Shown: positions 9,654-20,895 of the stretch, piece by piece
How positions within the stretch are numbered: the stretch's first letter is position 1
How the letters are laid out: each line of letters begins with the position of its first letter
Source: Doryteuthis pealeii
Lineage: Eukaryota > Mollusca > Cephalopoda > Myopsida > Loliginidae
Direction of reading: 5' to 3'
Assembly (NCBI GenBank): GCA_023376005.1
Contig: CM042160.1
Span: 82,376,942 to 82,440,941, forward strand
DNA: 64,000 nucleotides
Program-made: the position numbers and the translations under genes
The notes under the pieces: generated by a model
The model's input: only the letters and a program-made list of their open reading frames with translations
Databases searched by the model: none
What the model was told of the DNA's origin: nothing

Positions 9654-9835
9654 CTATAAGTCCAACATAAACAAAGGGGAACCACTCTTGACTGATAAAT
9701 TTATTTATTTTCCATTAAACTAACCCTAAACCCTAACCCTAACTTCTTTTTTCCCTAGTAGATCAATAAATAAATAAATAAATAAATAAATTATCAGTCA
9801 AGAGTGGTTCCCCTTTGTTTATGTTGGACTTATAG
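9654..9835. mobile_element. MITE with telomere-like interior
   Basis: 45-bp perfect inverted repeats (CTATAAGTCCAACATAAACA ...) with weaker matching about 20 bp further out. The interior is CCCTAAACCCTAACCCTAAC (9,724-9,744) plus (AAAT)n. Present in all three copies, with small interior differences in copy 2. Confidence 0.8.
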
Positions 9836-10080
9836 TAAATAACCGAATTATACCTCTGACCTCTGACACAGCTACAGCTTGGAAGAATTCTCACTTTATC
9901 TTATAGGAATCAGATTTCCATAGAATTGATAATCGACCTATAGCAGCCCATGCCTTTTCTGAAAACAAACAAAACAATTTCATCAGCAATTGTAATCATA
10001 CAATGAAAACAATAAAGCAATCCCTTTTAATTATGATATTTTGCAAAACAATCTATAAATTAATACTCTTTACAGTGGAC

Positions 10081-10130
10081 TATATATTAATACTCATGTT
10101 CCTTTTAAGGAACACGAGTATTAATATATT
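10081..10130. repeat. 50-bp palindrome
   Basis: TATATTAATACTCATGTTCC then TTTTAAGG then the complement. A half of it recurs at 3,150-3,180 and 36,830-36,850. Confidence 0.7.
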
Positions 10131-10435
10131 GTATCAACATATTGTATTAACTCTTAACATCCTGTTGAGAATTTTCTAAGTCCAGAGCCCAATTCCTATA
10201 AGGATATATATAAAAAAAATGGCTAGAAATGACCTTTGCATCTGAAGTTACCTGTTATTTCCCTTAAATAAAAGACTTGTAAATATGTTTAATATTACAT
10301 TTTAAACAAATGATATTATTTGGGGTGGATTAGGAAAATAATGAGACTTCTGGCCGGGTGGAATGAGGTGGTATAGGACTTTAAGAGTTAATATATTGTA
10401 TCAACATATTGTATTAACTTATTGTATCAATTTAT
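10118..10435. mobile_element. MITE, ~40-bp inverted repeats
   Basis: Left end ATTGTATCAACATATTGTAT then TAACTCTTAACATCC; right end GGACTTTAAGAGTTAATAT then ATTGTATCAACATATTG. The interior contains TTGGGGTGGATTAGG and no ORF. Confidence 0.55.
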
Positions 10436-10599
10436 AGCAAAAATTATGTCAAGTTTCATTAATTTTTTTCAGAGTCTTGATTTTAATTTGTGAGGAGTTT
10501 AAAAAAATTTTTTTTTAAAAACACGTAAAATTTTGGTCATACCTAGGGGGGTTAAATAATGAATTTAATATTGAATTGAAAACAAAAAATGTTGTCAAA

Positions 10600-10935
10600 A
10601 TGTATTTGCTGAGGTAATACAATATTTCTTGGATGACGGAAGTTTTATCATTAGTAATTCTTTTTGACTATTATCTTTGGCGTCTCACATTACTAACAAT
10701 AAACTTTGTCAACTAATCATTTCATTAACTCAGCAAATATTGGTAGCATTTTTATTCCACAAAATCCATGTCCCTTTGATCTGTTGGCGACAATATATTT
10801 GGTGTAATTGTTGAATTCTGAGGTAACCGAGAAATTTTAATTTTCCATAATTTGGTATTTAGACTTATTGCCATCGAAAAAATAATCTTGCAGTTCTGGG
10901 CGCCATAACCTGGGTTAAAATTTAGTTGCCATTGG
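10600..10935 (-). pseudogene. Gag-like fragment of an LTR retrotransposon
   Basis: On minus, the clean third copy (48,000-48,315) reads RLFFDGNKSKYKLWKLKFLG, YLRIQQLHQII, then FAELMK and, past a stop, LVDKSLLLVM. The order FDG.x.W..K...YL, aromatic/LH, then (L)DKSL.LVM resembles copia/gypsy-type Gag capsid-like domains. This copy has extra bases that break the frame. No zinc knuckle, protease or RT adjoins. Confidence 0.5.
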
Positions 10936-11224
10936 TAGGGGTTGAATGGTTTTTTTGTTTGTTTGCAGAATCCAGTTGGTTAATATTAGTCTGAAGGTTT
11001 CCTTTGTGATATGTCTAAGTTTAAAAGTTCCTTTAATGTTCAAACTATAGTTTTGCTAGCAGAAAAATTCAATTAGCAATTGATTTAAGGACAGTTGAAA
11101 ACGATCTTAAATGCTTTTCTTACTCGTCTCTCATTGGGCCAATTTTACTGGAAGTGCCTGCTGATGTTGGGAAAGTTCATAAATACATGTGATGATTTTT
11201 GCGTACATCTTAAATTATGAGATC

Positions 11225-11605
11225 AGTATCATCATTATATCGCACAAGTAGCACGGATATCCATGATAATTTCTCCGCCAACCATCCCTATCATCGCTTT
11301 TGAGAGGTCCTCTGCACAGCAAACAGTATCTGCACAGAGCTGGTCAATGTAGGTCTTTGCTGGCGGCCCTGTGCTGGTTTCCATGAAAGAATGTCACTTA
11401 TGAGTTCGTCCCTGCTTCTCCAGCATGTCTTGTTCATCTCACTCGGATGGTTTGTGTGATAGGGGGCGGAGTGGCCATACAGCTGTTTCTTGTAGGATGT
11501 TGTTTCCACGATTGTTTAAGATCGCCCACCAGCATTCTTGTGCCAACTCCATCTAGCTTATTTTCTAGGCTCTTCGTTAGGTCCAAGTAGGCACTGAGTC
11601 CAAAA
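11225..11605 (-). pseudogene. LINE RT C-terminal fragment, frameshifted
   Basis: On minus, in two or three frames: TWTLTKSLENKLDG, NKSWKQHPTRKQLYGH, TCWRSRDELISDILLWKPAH, and GRPAKTYIDQLCADTGC followed by AEDLSKAM. This is the post-RT region typical of a widespread LINE type. The frame changes at short indels, so it is not translatable. Confidence 0.75.
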
Positions 11606-12165
11606 AAAAAAACAACAAAAAAACCCAACTTTTTAAATAAATAAAATGGTTGTAATACAGAAAAAAAAAACAAGAACTCATTTGACTAACATTTTTTTTT
11701 TTTTTGGTAAGGACATTTTCAATATTTATTCCAGAAAAATTAAACAAAAAAATGAAATAAATGGAATAAAAACACAACAAAACAAAAAGCTCTTTTTTTT
11801 TTTTTTTAAGACTGGCTATTCACACATGTTTTGTAGACATCTTGACAAAAAATACCAAAATATTTGCTCTCTGATTGAATACTCATTCATTCATATCCCA
11901 TGATGCTTCAGTGCTGGTTGAACAAGAAGCAAGAAATGAGAAAACAAGGTACAAAAAAAAAAAAAAAAAAATTAGATAAAAAGCACAAGATGTTGATTAT
12001 GTGCATGTAGGTGTATGTATGTATGTGTGTAAGGTCAGGTGTACACATGATTGCAGATGTATTCACGTGTACATTTTAGTCCAAGATAAAAGCACAGTAA
12101 GGGTAAACCCCAAAACCAAACATCTTTAAGCCATTCATTCTTCTAATGAGATTCGTTAGGTTTAC
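11606..12165. other. Homopolymer-rich spacer
   Basis: Alternating A and T runs and ACAAAAC strings, plus (TG)n near 12,010-12,035. No element recognised. Confidence 0.5.
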
Positions 12166-12197
12166 AGCATGTCAACCCATTGGTTCATTTTATGCCG
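12166..12197 (-). repeat. Shared GCATRTCAACCC module
   Basis: CAGCATGTCAACCCATTGG then TTCATTTTATGCC. The same module ends the 5S-headed SINE (60,285-60,315) and stands alone at 58,283-58,313. Confidence 0.5.
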
Positions 12198-12234
12198 AAA
12201 ACACTTTTTTAAACTCAATTTTATTTCTATTTAA

Positions 12235-12665
12235 CCTATAGATGGAACCCTAACAGGTACTACCACTCCAGGTCAAAGGGTGGAGCCCCGGGAGGTAATC
12301 AGGGATGAACGGGGATTACTCCACATTCCCCAGGAGGCTCCAAGACTGGGAACCGTCACGCAATCGGTAGGTTAACGTCATTCCATGGGGAGGACATGAA
12401 GAAACCTCAGGCACCGAACCTTCTAGGCACATATGACAAAAAGGTGGTTGGGGGCTTGGCCATAGGCAATAGGGTGCAGAAAATGCATATAGGGGTGGCT
12501 AGGGCTTGACGTGACCTCTCCGACTGACTGTCTATGGCAGATATCATTAAAGAAGCAAGAGACTTTTCTCATCCCAATGTATACCTGGCATCCGGGAAAA
12601 ATAAGGGGTCTACCTAAAGTTTTGCTTCGGAGGGTTAACATTACCATGCTTTTAAAACCTAAACT
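12235..12665. repeat. Unrecognised GC-richer repeat
   Basis: Contains CTACCACTCCAGGTCAAAG, CCACATTCCCCAG, ACGTGACCTCTCCGACTGAC and GATATCATTAAAGAA. Much cleaner at 49,605-49,990 and 29,155-29,545. Higher GC and many short shadow ORFs suggest former coding or an element body. I do not recognise it. Confidence 0.4.
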
Positions 12666-13205
12666 AAAATACATGTATTTGTTTGGTTTGTGGTGTGTGT
12701 GTATATATATATATATATATGAATGTTACTGAAGAGTGCTTGCATGTGAATCTGGGAGTGTATGTATACATATGTGTGTTTCATTCGACATATACTGTGT
12801 GGTATTTACAACTGTGGCATGTATGGGTGTTATGATGTGTGTGCGTGTGTATATATTAACAAATTTTGGCATTCTCACACCAACAATTCGCGGACTAGGG
12901 GGGGAAAATTCAACACCAAGTTTTTTATTTTTATTTTATTTTTTAAAATAACGAAAACACATCAACAACAAACAAAAAAAAAAAAAGTAAGGTTACAAAA
13001 ATTATTTCAAAATATTTTTTTTCAAACACATTTAACATTTCGGCTTGTTTTTTTTTTAAAAGATTTTTTAATATATATAATTTTTTAAAAACTAATTACT
13101 GGATGACTTGATATGATTGTGCTTTTTTTTTTTTTTTGGTGTGGTTATGTTATAGTTTTATTGATTGTTTTTTGTTTTTTTGTTTTTATTTCTTTCTCCC
13201 GTATT
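12666..13205. other. Microsatellite and homopolymer region
   Basis: (TG)n(TA)n at 12,693-12,720, TGTGTGCGTG strings to 12,855, then A/T homopolymers. No gene. Confidence 0.6.
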
Positions 13206-13206
13206 T

Positions 13207-13423
13207 TTAACCTTTTATCTACAGAGCGGCCCAAACACTGGGCCGCGAAAACGCCCAAGATCATCAGCTCTTAGAAATGGTCTTAGACTTAAGAAAAAAA
13301 AAAGAAAAAAAAAAAGACAAATGGAAATACATTCATTCAGTAGTAGGGGTTACACGAATATGATACTACTGTCAACCATTTCACCACGCTATTGTCGATG
13401 GCAGTGGTAGATAAAAGGGTTAA
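13207..13423. mobile_element. piggyBac-type MITE
   Basis: TTAA at 13,207-13,210 and 13,420-13,423 flank ends beginning CCTTTTATCTACAG and, inverted, CCCTTTTATCTACCACTGCC. TTAA duplication and CCYTTT ends are piggyBac hallmarks. About 210 bp and non-coding. Copy 2 is 24 bp longer inside. Confidence 0.6.
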
Positions 13424-14060
13424 TTATATACTTTTTTTTTTTTTTTTCGAGGGGGGAAGAGGGATTTTAAATTATTCTGGAGTCTGTGTCTAATATATTT
13501 GTTTCCAGGAAGTAATTTTTCCATTTATTAAAAAAAACAACTTTTTTTCTTATTTTCTTTTAACTTTTTTTATTCTCCATCGCGGGGCGAAGATATTATG
13601 CTGTTTTTGTGCAATAATCATCTTATAATTTTTATTTTTATATTGTTTTTGGGCAAAGTAAATTTGGAAAAAAAAAAAAAAAAAAAATTTTAAATCTAGA
13701 AAGTTAATATAGCTTTTACAGATTTATTAAATACAGAATTTTACAAAGTAACAATGTGGCAGACTGCAGTGGTATTTAGAGTTATGGAAAAACTGGCCCC
13801 AACGGTATGCTACTGTTTCTTAAAATCAAAGCCCCTCCCCTCTTTCAGGGAAGGAAGGGTGTTATAGGTTCAGTGATTCTATCTTTGATTTCCTGGCGGC
13901 CAAAAATTGCAGCCCTTTGATGTGTTGATTTGAAAAAGGGGGGTGTCGACCAAGGAGACACCACCGCATACTTTTAAGTACATTTTTTTTCATAGATCAT
14001 ACAATTAAAAGTAGGTTATTTACTGGGACATCCCTATCATGGTCCAGGTCAAACACAACG
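13424..14060. other. No feature recognised
   Basis: A/T runs plus a mixed stretch around 13,790-13,960 (GCCCCTCCCCTCTTTCAGGG, GGTGTCGACCAAGG) conserved in all copies. No ORF or element boundary. Confidence 0.4.
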
Positions 14061-14220
14061 ATGCATTAATAATGATCATTATAATGGGGGACCACGTACA
14101 AAAACAAAGACTCATTGTAGTTAGTATTAAATTGGTTGAATCCAGCCTCCGCATTTCTCGTGCAACAAACTCAGCCTGCTCCTTTTAACGACGACAGCGT
14201 GGGCTGGTCTACTAAACAAT
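14061..14220 (-). mobile_element. SINE C remnant next to an ATTATAATGATC repeat
   Basis: Minus-strand match to the CAGCACCTGC...GGTTTATTG...AATGCCGA region of SINE C, badly disrupted by insertions here (clean at 51,370-51,500). It abuts two units of ATTATAATGATC. Confidence 0.4.
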
Positions 14221-14562
14221 AAGAGGCTTCTTTCCTTTTTTGATCGATCCAGATGAAAAAGTTTCCATTTTATTAATGTGCACAACATACATACATTTAA
14301 TTAATGGTTGTACACTTTCATTTTCAATGACATTGGTACATTATTCTGGATGGTACGAGACATGAGGACCTTTGGAGCAGTTGTGGTGGCACTTGAGTAC
14401 TGTACGCAATATTTCATTATTAAATTATTATTTATTCATTAAAATCTTCATGATTTTTAAATCAACCTTAAGGGTTTTTCTTTTGAGGAGGAGGAATTTA
14501 ATGAAAAACGTATTGAGATCAAAAGGGGCGTTACTTTGCTAGAGAGCTCAACAGGATTTCCA
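14219..14562 (+). repeat. Direct duplication, unit 1
   Basis: Together with 15,785-16,100, a diverged copy of about 310 bp: TTGATCGATCCAGATGAAA, ATTGGTACATTATTCT, GTTGTGGTGGCACTTGAG, TTTTCTTTTGAGGAGGAGG. The two lie about 1.5 kb apart in the same orientation, with SINE A between them. Confidence 0.6.
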
Positions 14563-15005
14563 AAAGATTCAAACCAAGGATTTACAATTTTATTTATCTT
14601 TTTTTTTGTTTTAAAATTGATGATCCCCAGTTTATGACCAACGGAGACAAAATAGAATATCTGGATTTTTTTAGGGAAGAATTTGAACCTCCCATGGGCA
14701 TTTAGTGGATTAGAGCCTATATTATCATACTTTATACAGGATGTTAAAAACTATTTATTATCTTCTTATGATATAATGGGAGATTCAGTTGTCTGTCCTA
14801 ACCAAAACATGTCACTGCTTACATCAAAATACGCCTCAGGAATTGCATATGGTCAATAGTATGGTTAATTTATACGTCAAAATCATTATAGCAGGAAGGA
14901 ATTAATGACCATTAATAAAGAACAACCCTTTCTTATATATACTTAGAAATTAAGGTAGCATAACATTAAAACGTCCAATTGGTTTTGTTAAAAGAAGTTT
15001 TGATG
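14563..15005. other. No feature recognised
   Basis: AT-rich, conserved among the three copies (51,816-52,230; 26,875-27,285). Confidence 0.4.
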
Positions 15006-15009
15006 ATAA

Positions 15010-15285
15010 AGTCAAATCAAGGGCGGGCTAAGGTTTGGTATGCGCAGCCAGCAAGGGGGAAGTCTATCTCCTTATTCAAATAGGCGGCTAGACAAGGAAG
15101 ATTGTTTTTGGCGTCTGAGGTGAGGCGCCAACACCTACGCATCGCTCGCTACTTTTACCGGCACAGATCCCGCTGGTGCTACTGTCATACGCTGGAGTTA
15201 GCGGGGGCGGGTATCGAACTAGGAACCTTGTGGTTTCTAGCTGAACAATCCTACGCGACTGGGTCTAACCCGGCCCCCTACATGC
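15010..15285 (-). mobile_element. SINE A (noisy copy)
   Basis: Same element as 52,238-52,492, but with many inserted bases (for example CTGGTGCTACTGTCATACGC for CTGTGCTACTCATACGC). A useful gauge of raw-read error in this part of copy 1. Confidence 0.7.
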
Positions 15286-15784
15286 GCCGGTATTTTGGAT
15301 CATTAAATATTTCAATTTTGGATATATTTTTCTAAAATTATCTGATGTATAAAGAAATCAGTCTCCATCAATTCTTGCTAGTTTGCATAATAAATACTTT
15401 TAAGATAAAGGGGAGATAATCCAGCAATTCCTGTAAAACAATTTTGTTTAATCCAATTGTTTATGAAAAGCAAACTTGAACCTTTTATTCAAGACAGTTC
15501 TCCAGAAAAGGTATAATTCCCTTATTTAGCAATTATTCCAAAATAATTCTTTGGTTTAAAGAAATCAAGGTTCTGCTATCGAACCATTTTTGTCGGGGGA
15601 TATTTTTCACATTTACCCGCCAAAAAAGTCATCAATTCATCAAAATCAGTTTATTTTAAATTCTTTTATCCATAATTAAAGGTATCAGGACAATTGAGGG
15701 ATGAATCAGTTTTGAAATTTTGTCCCTGCCTCAAATATTTAGCGACAAACAGTCAGTAAATTTGGAAAACAAAGCTCAACTGCT

Positions 15785-16100
15785 AACGAGAAGAGCTTCA
15801 TTCTTTTCTTGATTGATCAAATAAAAGTTTCCATTATAAATGGTGCACACACACATACATACATACATATATATTATGACTTGATGTGATTCATTTTCCT
15901 AACATTGGTATATTATTCTATACATGAACCTTTGACGGAGTTGTGGTGCATCTGAGCACTGTAGCAATAACTTCATCATTATTATCATTTAATTATTTAT
16001 GAATTTTAATCAACCTGGATTTTTCTTTTGAAAGAATTTAAAACTGAAAACCTATTGAGATCAAAGCTTACTTCTAAGACCAACAGGAATTTCAGTATTT
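15785..16100 (+). repeat. Direct duplication, unit 2
   Basis: Partner of 14,219-14,562. The short (CA)n here (GCACACACACATACATACAT) agrees with copy 3 and not with the long (GT)n of copy 2 at 26,046-26,071. Confidence 0.6.
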
Positions 16101-16129
16101 ATTTGTTCGACAAAAAAAAACTGGTCGGC

Positions 16130-16925
16130 AATTAAAATACTTTAATAAAAAAAATGAATATGCATTTTCATTAAGTGAAAAGATACCAAAATAAGGCTGA
16201 GAATTGTTGTCTAAAATCACTTTGGAGAAAGAAGGAACAAATTATGACAAAGTGAAAAGAACTAAAAAAAAACAACATTTTCTGCTTAACCAAGGGAATT
16301 AAATTGAGACTTTTCATTGATAAAATTATAAAAAAAAAACACTGGAAATAACATCTTATAATGTTTTCTTCATTAATACTTTTTTTAGATTTTCTTGGTA
16401 TACCGAAAATGAGGCTGAGAATTGTTGCTTAAAATCACGTTTAAAGAAAAAGCCCAACAATGACAAATGAAAAAGGGCTTAAAAACCATTCTGTTATAGA
16501 TCAAAAGAATTAAATTGAAACTTTTTACTGATTAAACAAAAAAACATTGGAAATAAAATCTTATGTTTTGTTTATCCTTCTTTTAAATTTCTGTCAGTAT
16601 ACCAAAATGAGGCTGAGAATTGTGCCTAAAATCACTTTCGACAAACAAGGAACAAATATATAAAATGAAAAGACTTACAATCTTTGGCAGACTGATGCAG
16701 AACGTAATGGAAAGAGAAAGTGCAAAAAAAAAATATGCATGTACGTCAAGACAACATAGCACATATAAGGCAGGAATCCAGGACGACAAAATGTTATTAG
16801 CGCCACCAAGATTATTATTATTGGAACTTTTCACAATAAAAAAACAAAAAAAACAATAGAAATAAAATCTTATAATTCTTTGATTAATTTTTTTTTTTAG
16901 AATTACTTCAGTATAAAATTTCTGA
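16130..16925. repeat. Tandem array, ~205-214-bp unit, 3-4 units
   Basis: Units start at TACCAAAATRAGGCTGAGAA (near 16,185, 16,401 and 16,599). The last has an extra block of about 130 bp (GCATGTACGTCAAGACAAC...). Not coding, despite several short frames. Confidence 0.65.
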
Positions 16926-17244
16926 CTGGAAGATTACATCATGAAAAGGGGAAAAAAATAAGATTTGGGGTACAGATCTTTAAAATAAGTCGTATAACCA
17001 TGGGCAAGTTTTCATATACTCAATACAGTTAATACATCTGTATGGTCTAAAATAACAGGATACATCTTGGTGGGCGGTGGCTTACCAAATGTAATTTTTA
17101 TTTTGATTGTTTATTATATATGTGACAATACATTATGGCAACCATGACTTAGTTTTTAAGTAAACTTTTTCTGTTTTTAGAAATCTTTTAATGAAAAAAA
17201 GAGGATTTTGTTTGATTAATTTTATCAACAATTAAAATGGCTGG

Positions 17245-17400
17245 ACTTTGTTGTTGTTGGGAATGAGGTGAATGTTGGTTGGAATGAGTGAATGTGTTTG
17301 AATGAGGTGAATGTTGTTTGGGATGAGGTGAATGTTGTTGGGAATGAGGTGAATGTTGTTGGGAATGAGGGAATGTTGTTGTGGATGAGGTGAATGTTGT
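17245..17400. repeat. 22-bp minisatellite, about 7 units
   Basis: Unit GGGAATGAGGTGAATGTTGT. About 7 units here and in copy 2 (24,466-24,605) but only about 2 in copy 3 (54,473-54,516). One frame gives a spurious HSPHSQQ repeat. Confidence 0.85.
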
Positions 17401-17514
17401 CATATTTTTTTGTTCTTTTCTTTATTTATTTTTTGAAGTTGTAGAAGAAAATATTTCCTTTTTGTCGAAACTTTTAAAAACAGCCAGTGCCTTTTTTTTC
17501 GTGATAGGTGGTTG

Positions 17515-18110
17515 CTTGTTTTGCTTTACGGCATATCAACCCTTTTGGGGTCATTTAAAAGCTGGATCAAGTATTTTGATAAAGAAAGACTTAGCAAAAC
17601 AGCATGTACTGTAGCACATAATGGTCACCCAATTAGTTATTGATAAGCTCATCGCTGGATCTGCGACCAATGGGAATCCAAGCACCAGAAACACAGATGA
17701 AAAAAACGTGTGGACCGCAAGGTAGACTATGTTGAAAAAATAAAACCTTATTGCGATGAGATATCTTGTCAGTAGCAATACTTTAAATTGTTGTTTTATT
17801 TTATGGCATATTCAACCCTTTTGGGTTATCTAATTGCAAAATCAAGTTCATTTTAATATATCAAGTCATTTTAATTCAAAAGACTGGGTTACTTCCATAC
17901 CTGGTTGTTGGCTTAGTGGTCATCAAATTTTGAATTCATTATTTTTTAGGTTTTAAAACAGAAAATTATATTGTTTTCAGAATATTTCAAATTTGCAAAG
18001 TAGAAATTTAATTATGGCGCCTTTTTTTTTCTTTTCTCATAAAGTATTGAACCAGGGCTCATCACTGCTTTAACTTCACAGCGTAACTTGACCATAATTG
18101 TAATGGAGGG
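17515..18110 (-). mobile_element. Two 5S rRNA-derived SINE copies
   Basis: Element 1 (17,515-17,660) and element 2 (17,795-17,930 plus 18,045-18,110) each have the ACGGCATATCAACCC end and a 5S-like part on minus (CTTAAGCAACAACAGG, AAGCAGTGATGAGCCTGTTC). Element 2 is split by about 115 bp of other sequence. Noisy; best described from copy 3 (54,645-55,215). Confidence 0.6.
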
Positions 18111-18194
18111 GGGGGCGCATTTGATAAAACAAAAACATTATTTTTTCTGACCTTCCCACCAGGTCGGATTAACACAATGTTGGGGATTTTTTGT

Positions 18195-18290
18195 TGGGGC
18201 ATCTAGTGTGATTGAGCTCGCCAATTCCAGTAATAACGGTCGCAAACTAGCTGTAACTATTAAACCACAACGAGATGGAAACTTCTGAGG
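18195..18290 (-). mobile_element. tRNA-like SINE head (family D)
   Basis: On minus: GCATCTCGTTGTGGTTTAAT with an A-box-like TGGTTTAATAGTTAGC, and B-box-like GAGCTCAATCC 40-50 bp later. About 85 nt in clean copies, with self-complementary ends GCATCT/AGATGC. The T arm does not pair well, so not a functional tRNA. Confidence 0.4.
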
Positions 18291-18359
18291 TTCATTTGAA
18301 TTATTTCTTTTTCTTCTTTTCTCTTGAGGATAGAAATAACTTCTCGTATATTAGAACTT

Positions 18360-18393
18360 TTATATATATATATATATATAGATATATATATAT
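18360..18393. repeat. (TA)n microsatellite
   Basis: TA repeat with one GA interruption; equivalent at 55,493-55,516 and 23,461-23,491. Confidence 0.85.
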
Positions 18394-18828
18394 GTTATGT
18401 ATCTGTACACTTATCATAGGTTATATCATTTCATATAATCATTGTTGATAACATTTAACAATGCGTTTGTTGTGGTGTTTTTCACCTTTTTTTTGCAATT
18501 CAAGTCAAATTCACCAGTTTTTTTAATATCACTCATCAAAGAAGGCTTGAGCCAGACTTGTTGATTCTGTAATTTCAGAGGGAAATCTCATATTTCATAT
18601 TTATCATTTTCCTAAAACGAAGAAAGTATAAGATGGTTATAAAAATAATATACACAAATGTAACCCCCTTGTCCAGACTCCATTGTTCATCAAAATCTTT
18701 TTTTTTTTTTAGCCATGATATTTGGTTATTAAGGGAGAGAAATTGAAATTATTCATTTCCTGATTTACCCAATAAAATTAATATCACTTTATACTTATAG
18801 TATTTATGGATGAGCTTGATATGAAGAA

Positions 18829-19160
18829 TTTTGATATTGCAGACTGTGTCCTCATCTTTATTGTAGTATAAACACAACTATTCAGGCCACATAAACTTGG
18901 GTTCGTTTTAGGTGGTTTTAAAAAAAAAATACCTTAAAATAAATAATTTTCAGAGAATTTTCTTAAGAATTCAAATGTGATTGGTGAACGATTTTTTGAG
19001 TTCCAAAACCATTTTTTGAATTCTTGGGAATCGTTTGAAGATGACTTATTTTAAGGAATTAAAAAAAACAAACATCTCAACAGAGATGGGGTTACTTGTG
19101 GCCTGAATGTTGTGTCACACAATAAAATAAGGATAACCAGTCTGAAATACAAAATTATTC
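18829..19160. mobile_element. Fold-back element F1
   Basis: Noisy equivalent of 55,969-56,302; see that entry for arms and interior. Confidence 0.65.
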
Positions 19161-19284
19161 AAAATTAATCCTGTTGTGATTTTATTTTGAAAATTCATAT
19201 TTTAGTTTAAAACCAGAAAATTATATTTGTTTTCCAGAGATATTTCAGATTTGCAAAGTAGAGATTAATAGGTGTGGTTGCCTT

Positions 19285-20330
19285 TTGTTTCTTCTTCTTC
19301 TTCTTCTTCGTAAAAGGCAGTTTATATTTTTTTTGTTTTTTTTTCCTCCGCAAATCTAAAGAACCCCTTCCTCTCTCCAGAAATTTTAAAAAAAGAAATT
19401 TATGTGGGTGGTGGTGGTGGTTGGTGATGGTACTAATAACCTCGATTTGAGTTTCTTACTTTTTTGCGTAAGTAAAGAAACAAAAAAATAAAATAAGAAA
19501 CCTTTTTTTCGTAAATATCATCGAAAGAGAAAAGAGAAAAAAATAATACCACATCAAAAAGTCCATGTTCACAAAAAATTATGAAAAAAATGGTGAAAAA
19601 CTGAAATGAAATGGAAGAAAAAAAAAAATAAATGCAGTCATTATTCAAAATGAGATAATCAAATTTTTCACTTTTTTTTTTGTTTGTTTGATAAGAATGT
19701 AAAATGAATTGAAAAATTACAAAATTTAATTAAAATTTGATAAAATTCCTTTTTTTTTTTTTAAGAACAGGAAAAGTTAAAAAAAAAAAAAAAAAAAAAA
19801 ATTGAGTTTGTCTCAATCTCCCTTCAATAAGAACTGTATCATATCATCATCATCCATATCATCATGATCATGATGTATTTAAGGGCAGTACAGAAATTTT
19901 ATTTGTTTATTATTTTAAGTCCTTCATTCAACAAAATGAAACGTCATCAAAATTGTTGCTTCCTGTAGAAAACACTGTAGATTGAAAACAACATTTCGCA
20001 CACAAAAAAAAAAAAAAAAAAAAATTCACCAATTTGACCATCATCATGAGGTAAACTTAGGGCAGTACAGTAATTATTTGGTCGTGGATTTTTAGGGCAT
20101 GTTGAATAGAGAACAACACTTTTTTTTTTGCATTGTGGAAGTGTTTTAAGATACTTTTTTTTTTAAATACTGGTGTAGCCTTCTCATTTGTTAAGCCTAG
20201 GACACTATACCTGTAAATTAAACTGCAAAAGGAGAAATCAGTAATCTGAAACCAGAAATTCGAACGTGTCCAATTATTTAGTTAAAGAAAAAAAAAAAAA
20301 AATGTTAAAATTAAATTTTAACCCCCCATT
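19285..20330. repeat. Low-complexity block
   Basis: (TTC)n at 19,290-19,310, (GGT)n at 19,403-19,420, long A and T runs and (ATC)n at 19,848-19,875. The motif AGGGCAGTACAG with following A/T occurs twice (19,883 and 20,060) as a direct repeat of about 50 bp. No gene. Confidence 0.6.
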
Positions 20331-20765
20331 TCAATTTATATTATTTCAATTCATTCATTGTCTTTTTTCCCTAACCCTAAACCCAAGCCAAACATTTCCA
20401 TTCCTTCTAAATTAATTTCACTGGAAAAGAATAACTGGTCAGCATTACCTTTTAAAAATGGACAATGATAAATATTAAAATCGTTGTTAAATGTGTTAAA
20501 GTTACAACAGTTTAATAGTGTCTAATGTTCAATCCATTTTGGGCAGAAGGGAATACAACCTAGCTCCTGTTGTAAGATAACGAGTCCATTAAATTGGGAA
20601 AGGGGCGGTAACTGGTTATAGCAGTACAATAAACAATAGGTATACACCAAATCACATTCATACTATTTCATTTTATCAATTGCTTTCCCCTACCTAAACC
20701 CAAAGCAAGCGATTCTATTCCTTGTAATTAATTCACTATGGATTTGCATTAACCGTATATAAGGA
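20330..20765. repeat. Pair of ~95-bp direct repeats
   Basis: Each contains TTTCATT...CCCTAAACCCAA...AAGC..GATTC.ATTCCTT...TTAATTCACT (20,345-20,425 and 20,660-20,740). See 57,470-57,895 for clean copies. CCCTAAACCC resembles a telomere repeat but is not an array. Confidence 0.5.
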
Positions 20766-20895
20766 GTAAGGTGGTGTATAACTAATGGCCACTCGACTTA
20801 TTTCACATTTATCTAGAAATGGAATCAGTTTGGCAAAATGTAGGAATCAAGAGATTTCTATTCAAAAGTTTGAAGAAATTTAATTTCAAATGAAG

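Noticed and set aside
9722..9745. Telomere or chromosome end
   Set aside because: Only two to three degenerate units inside a MITE with matching sequence on both sides.
12423..12732. Frames in the GC-richer repeat as a gene
   Set aside because: Frames differ among the three copies and none is intact in the clean copies (29,155-29,545; 49,605-49,990).
17245..17400. CRISPR-like array
   Set aside because: Units are contiguous 22-bp repeats with no spacers, in eukaryotic DNA.
17188..17403. Frame encoding a repeated HSPHSQQ peptide (also 24,465-24,677)
   Set aside because: It is the 22-bp minisatellite read in one frame; unit number varies between copies and no splice or start context supports coding.
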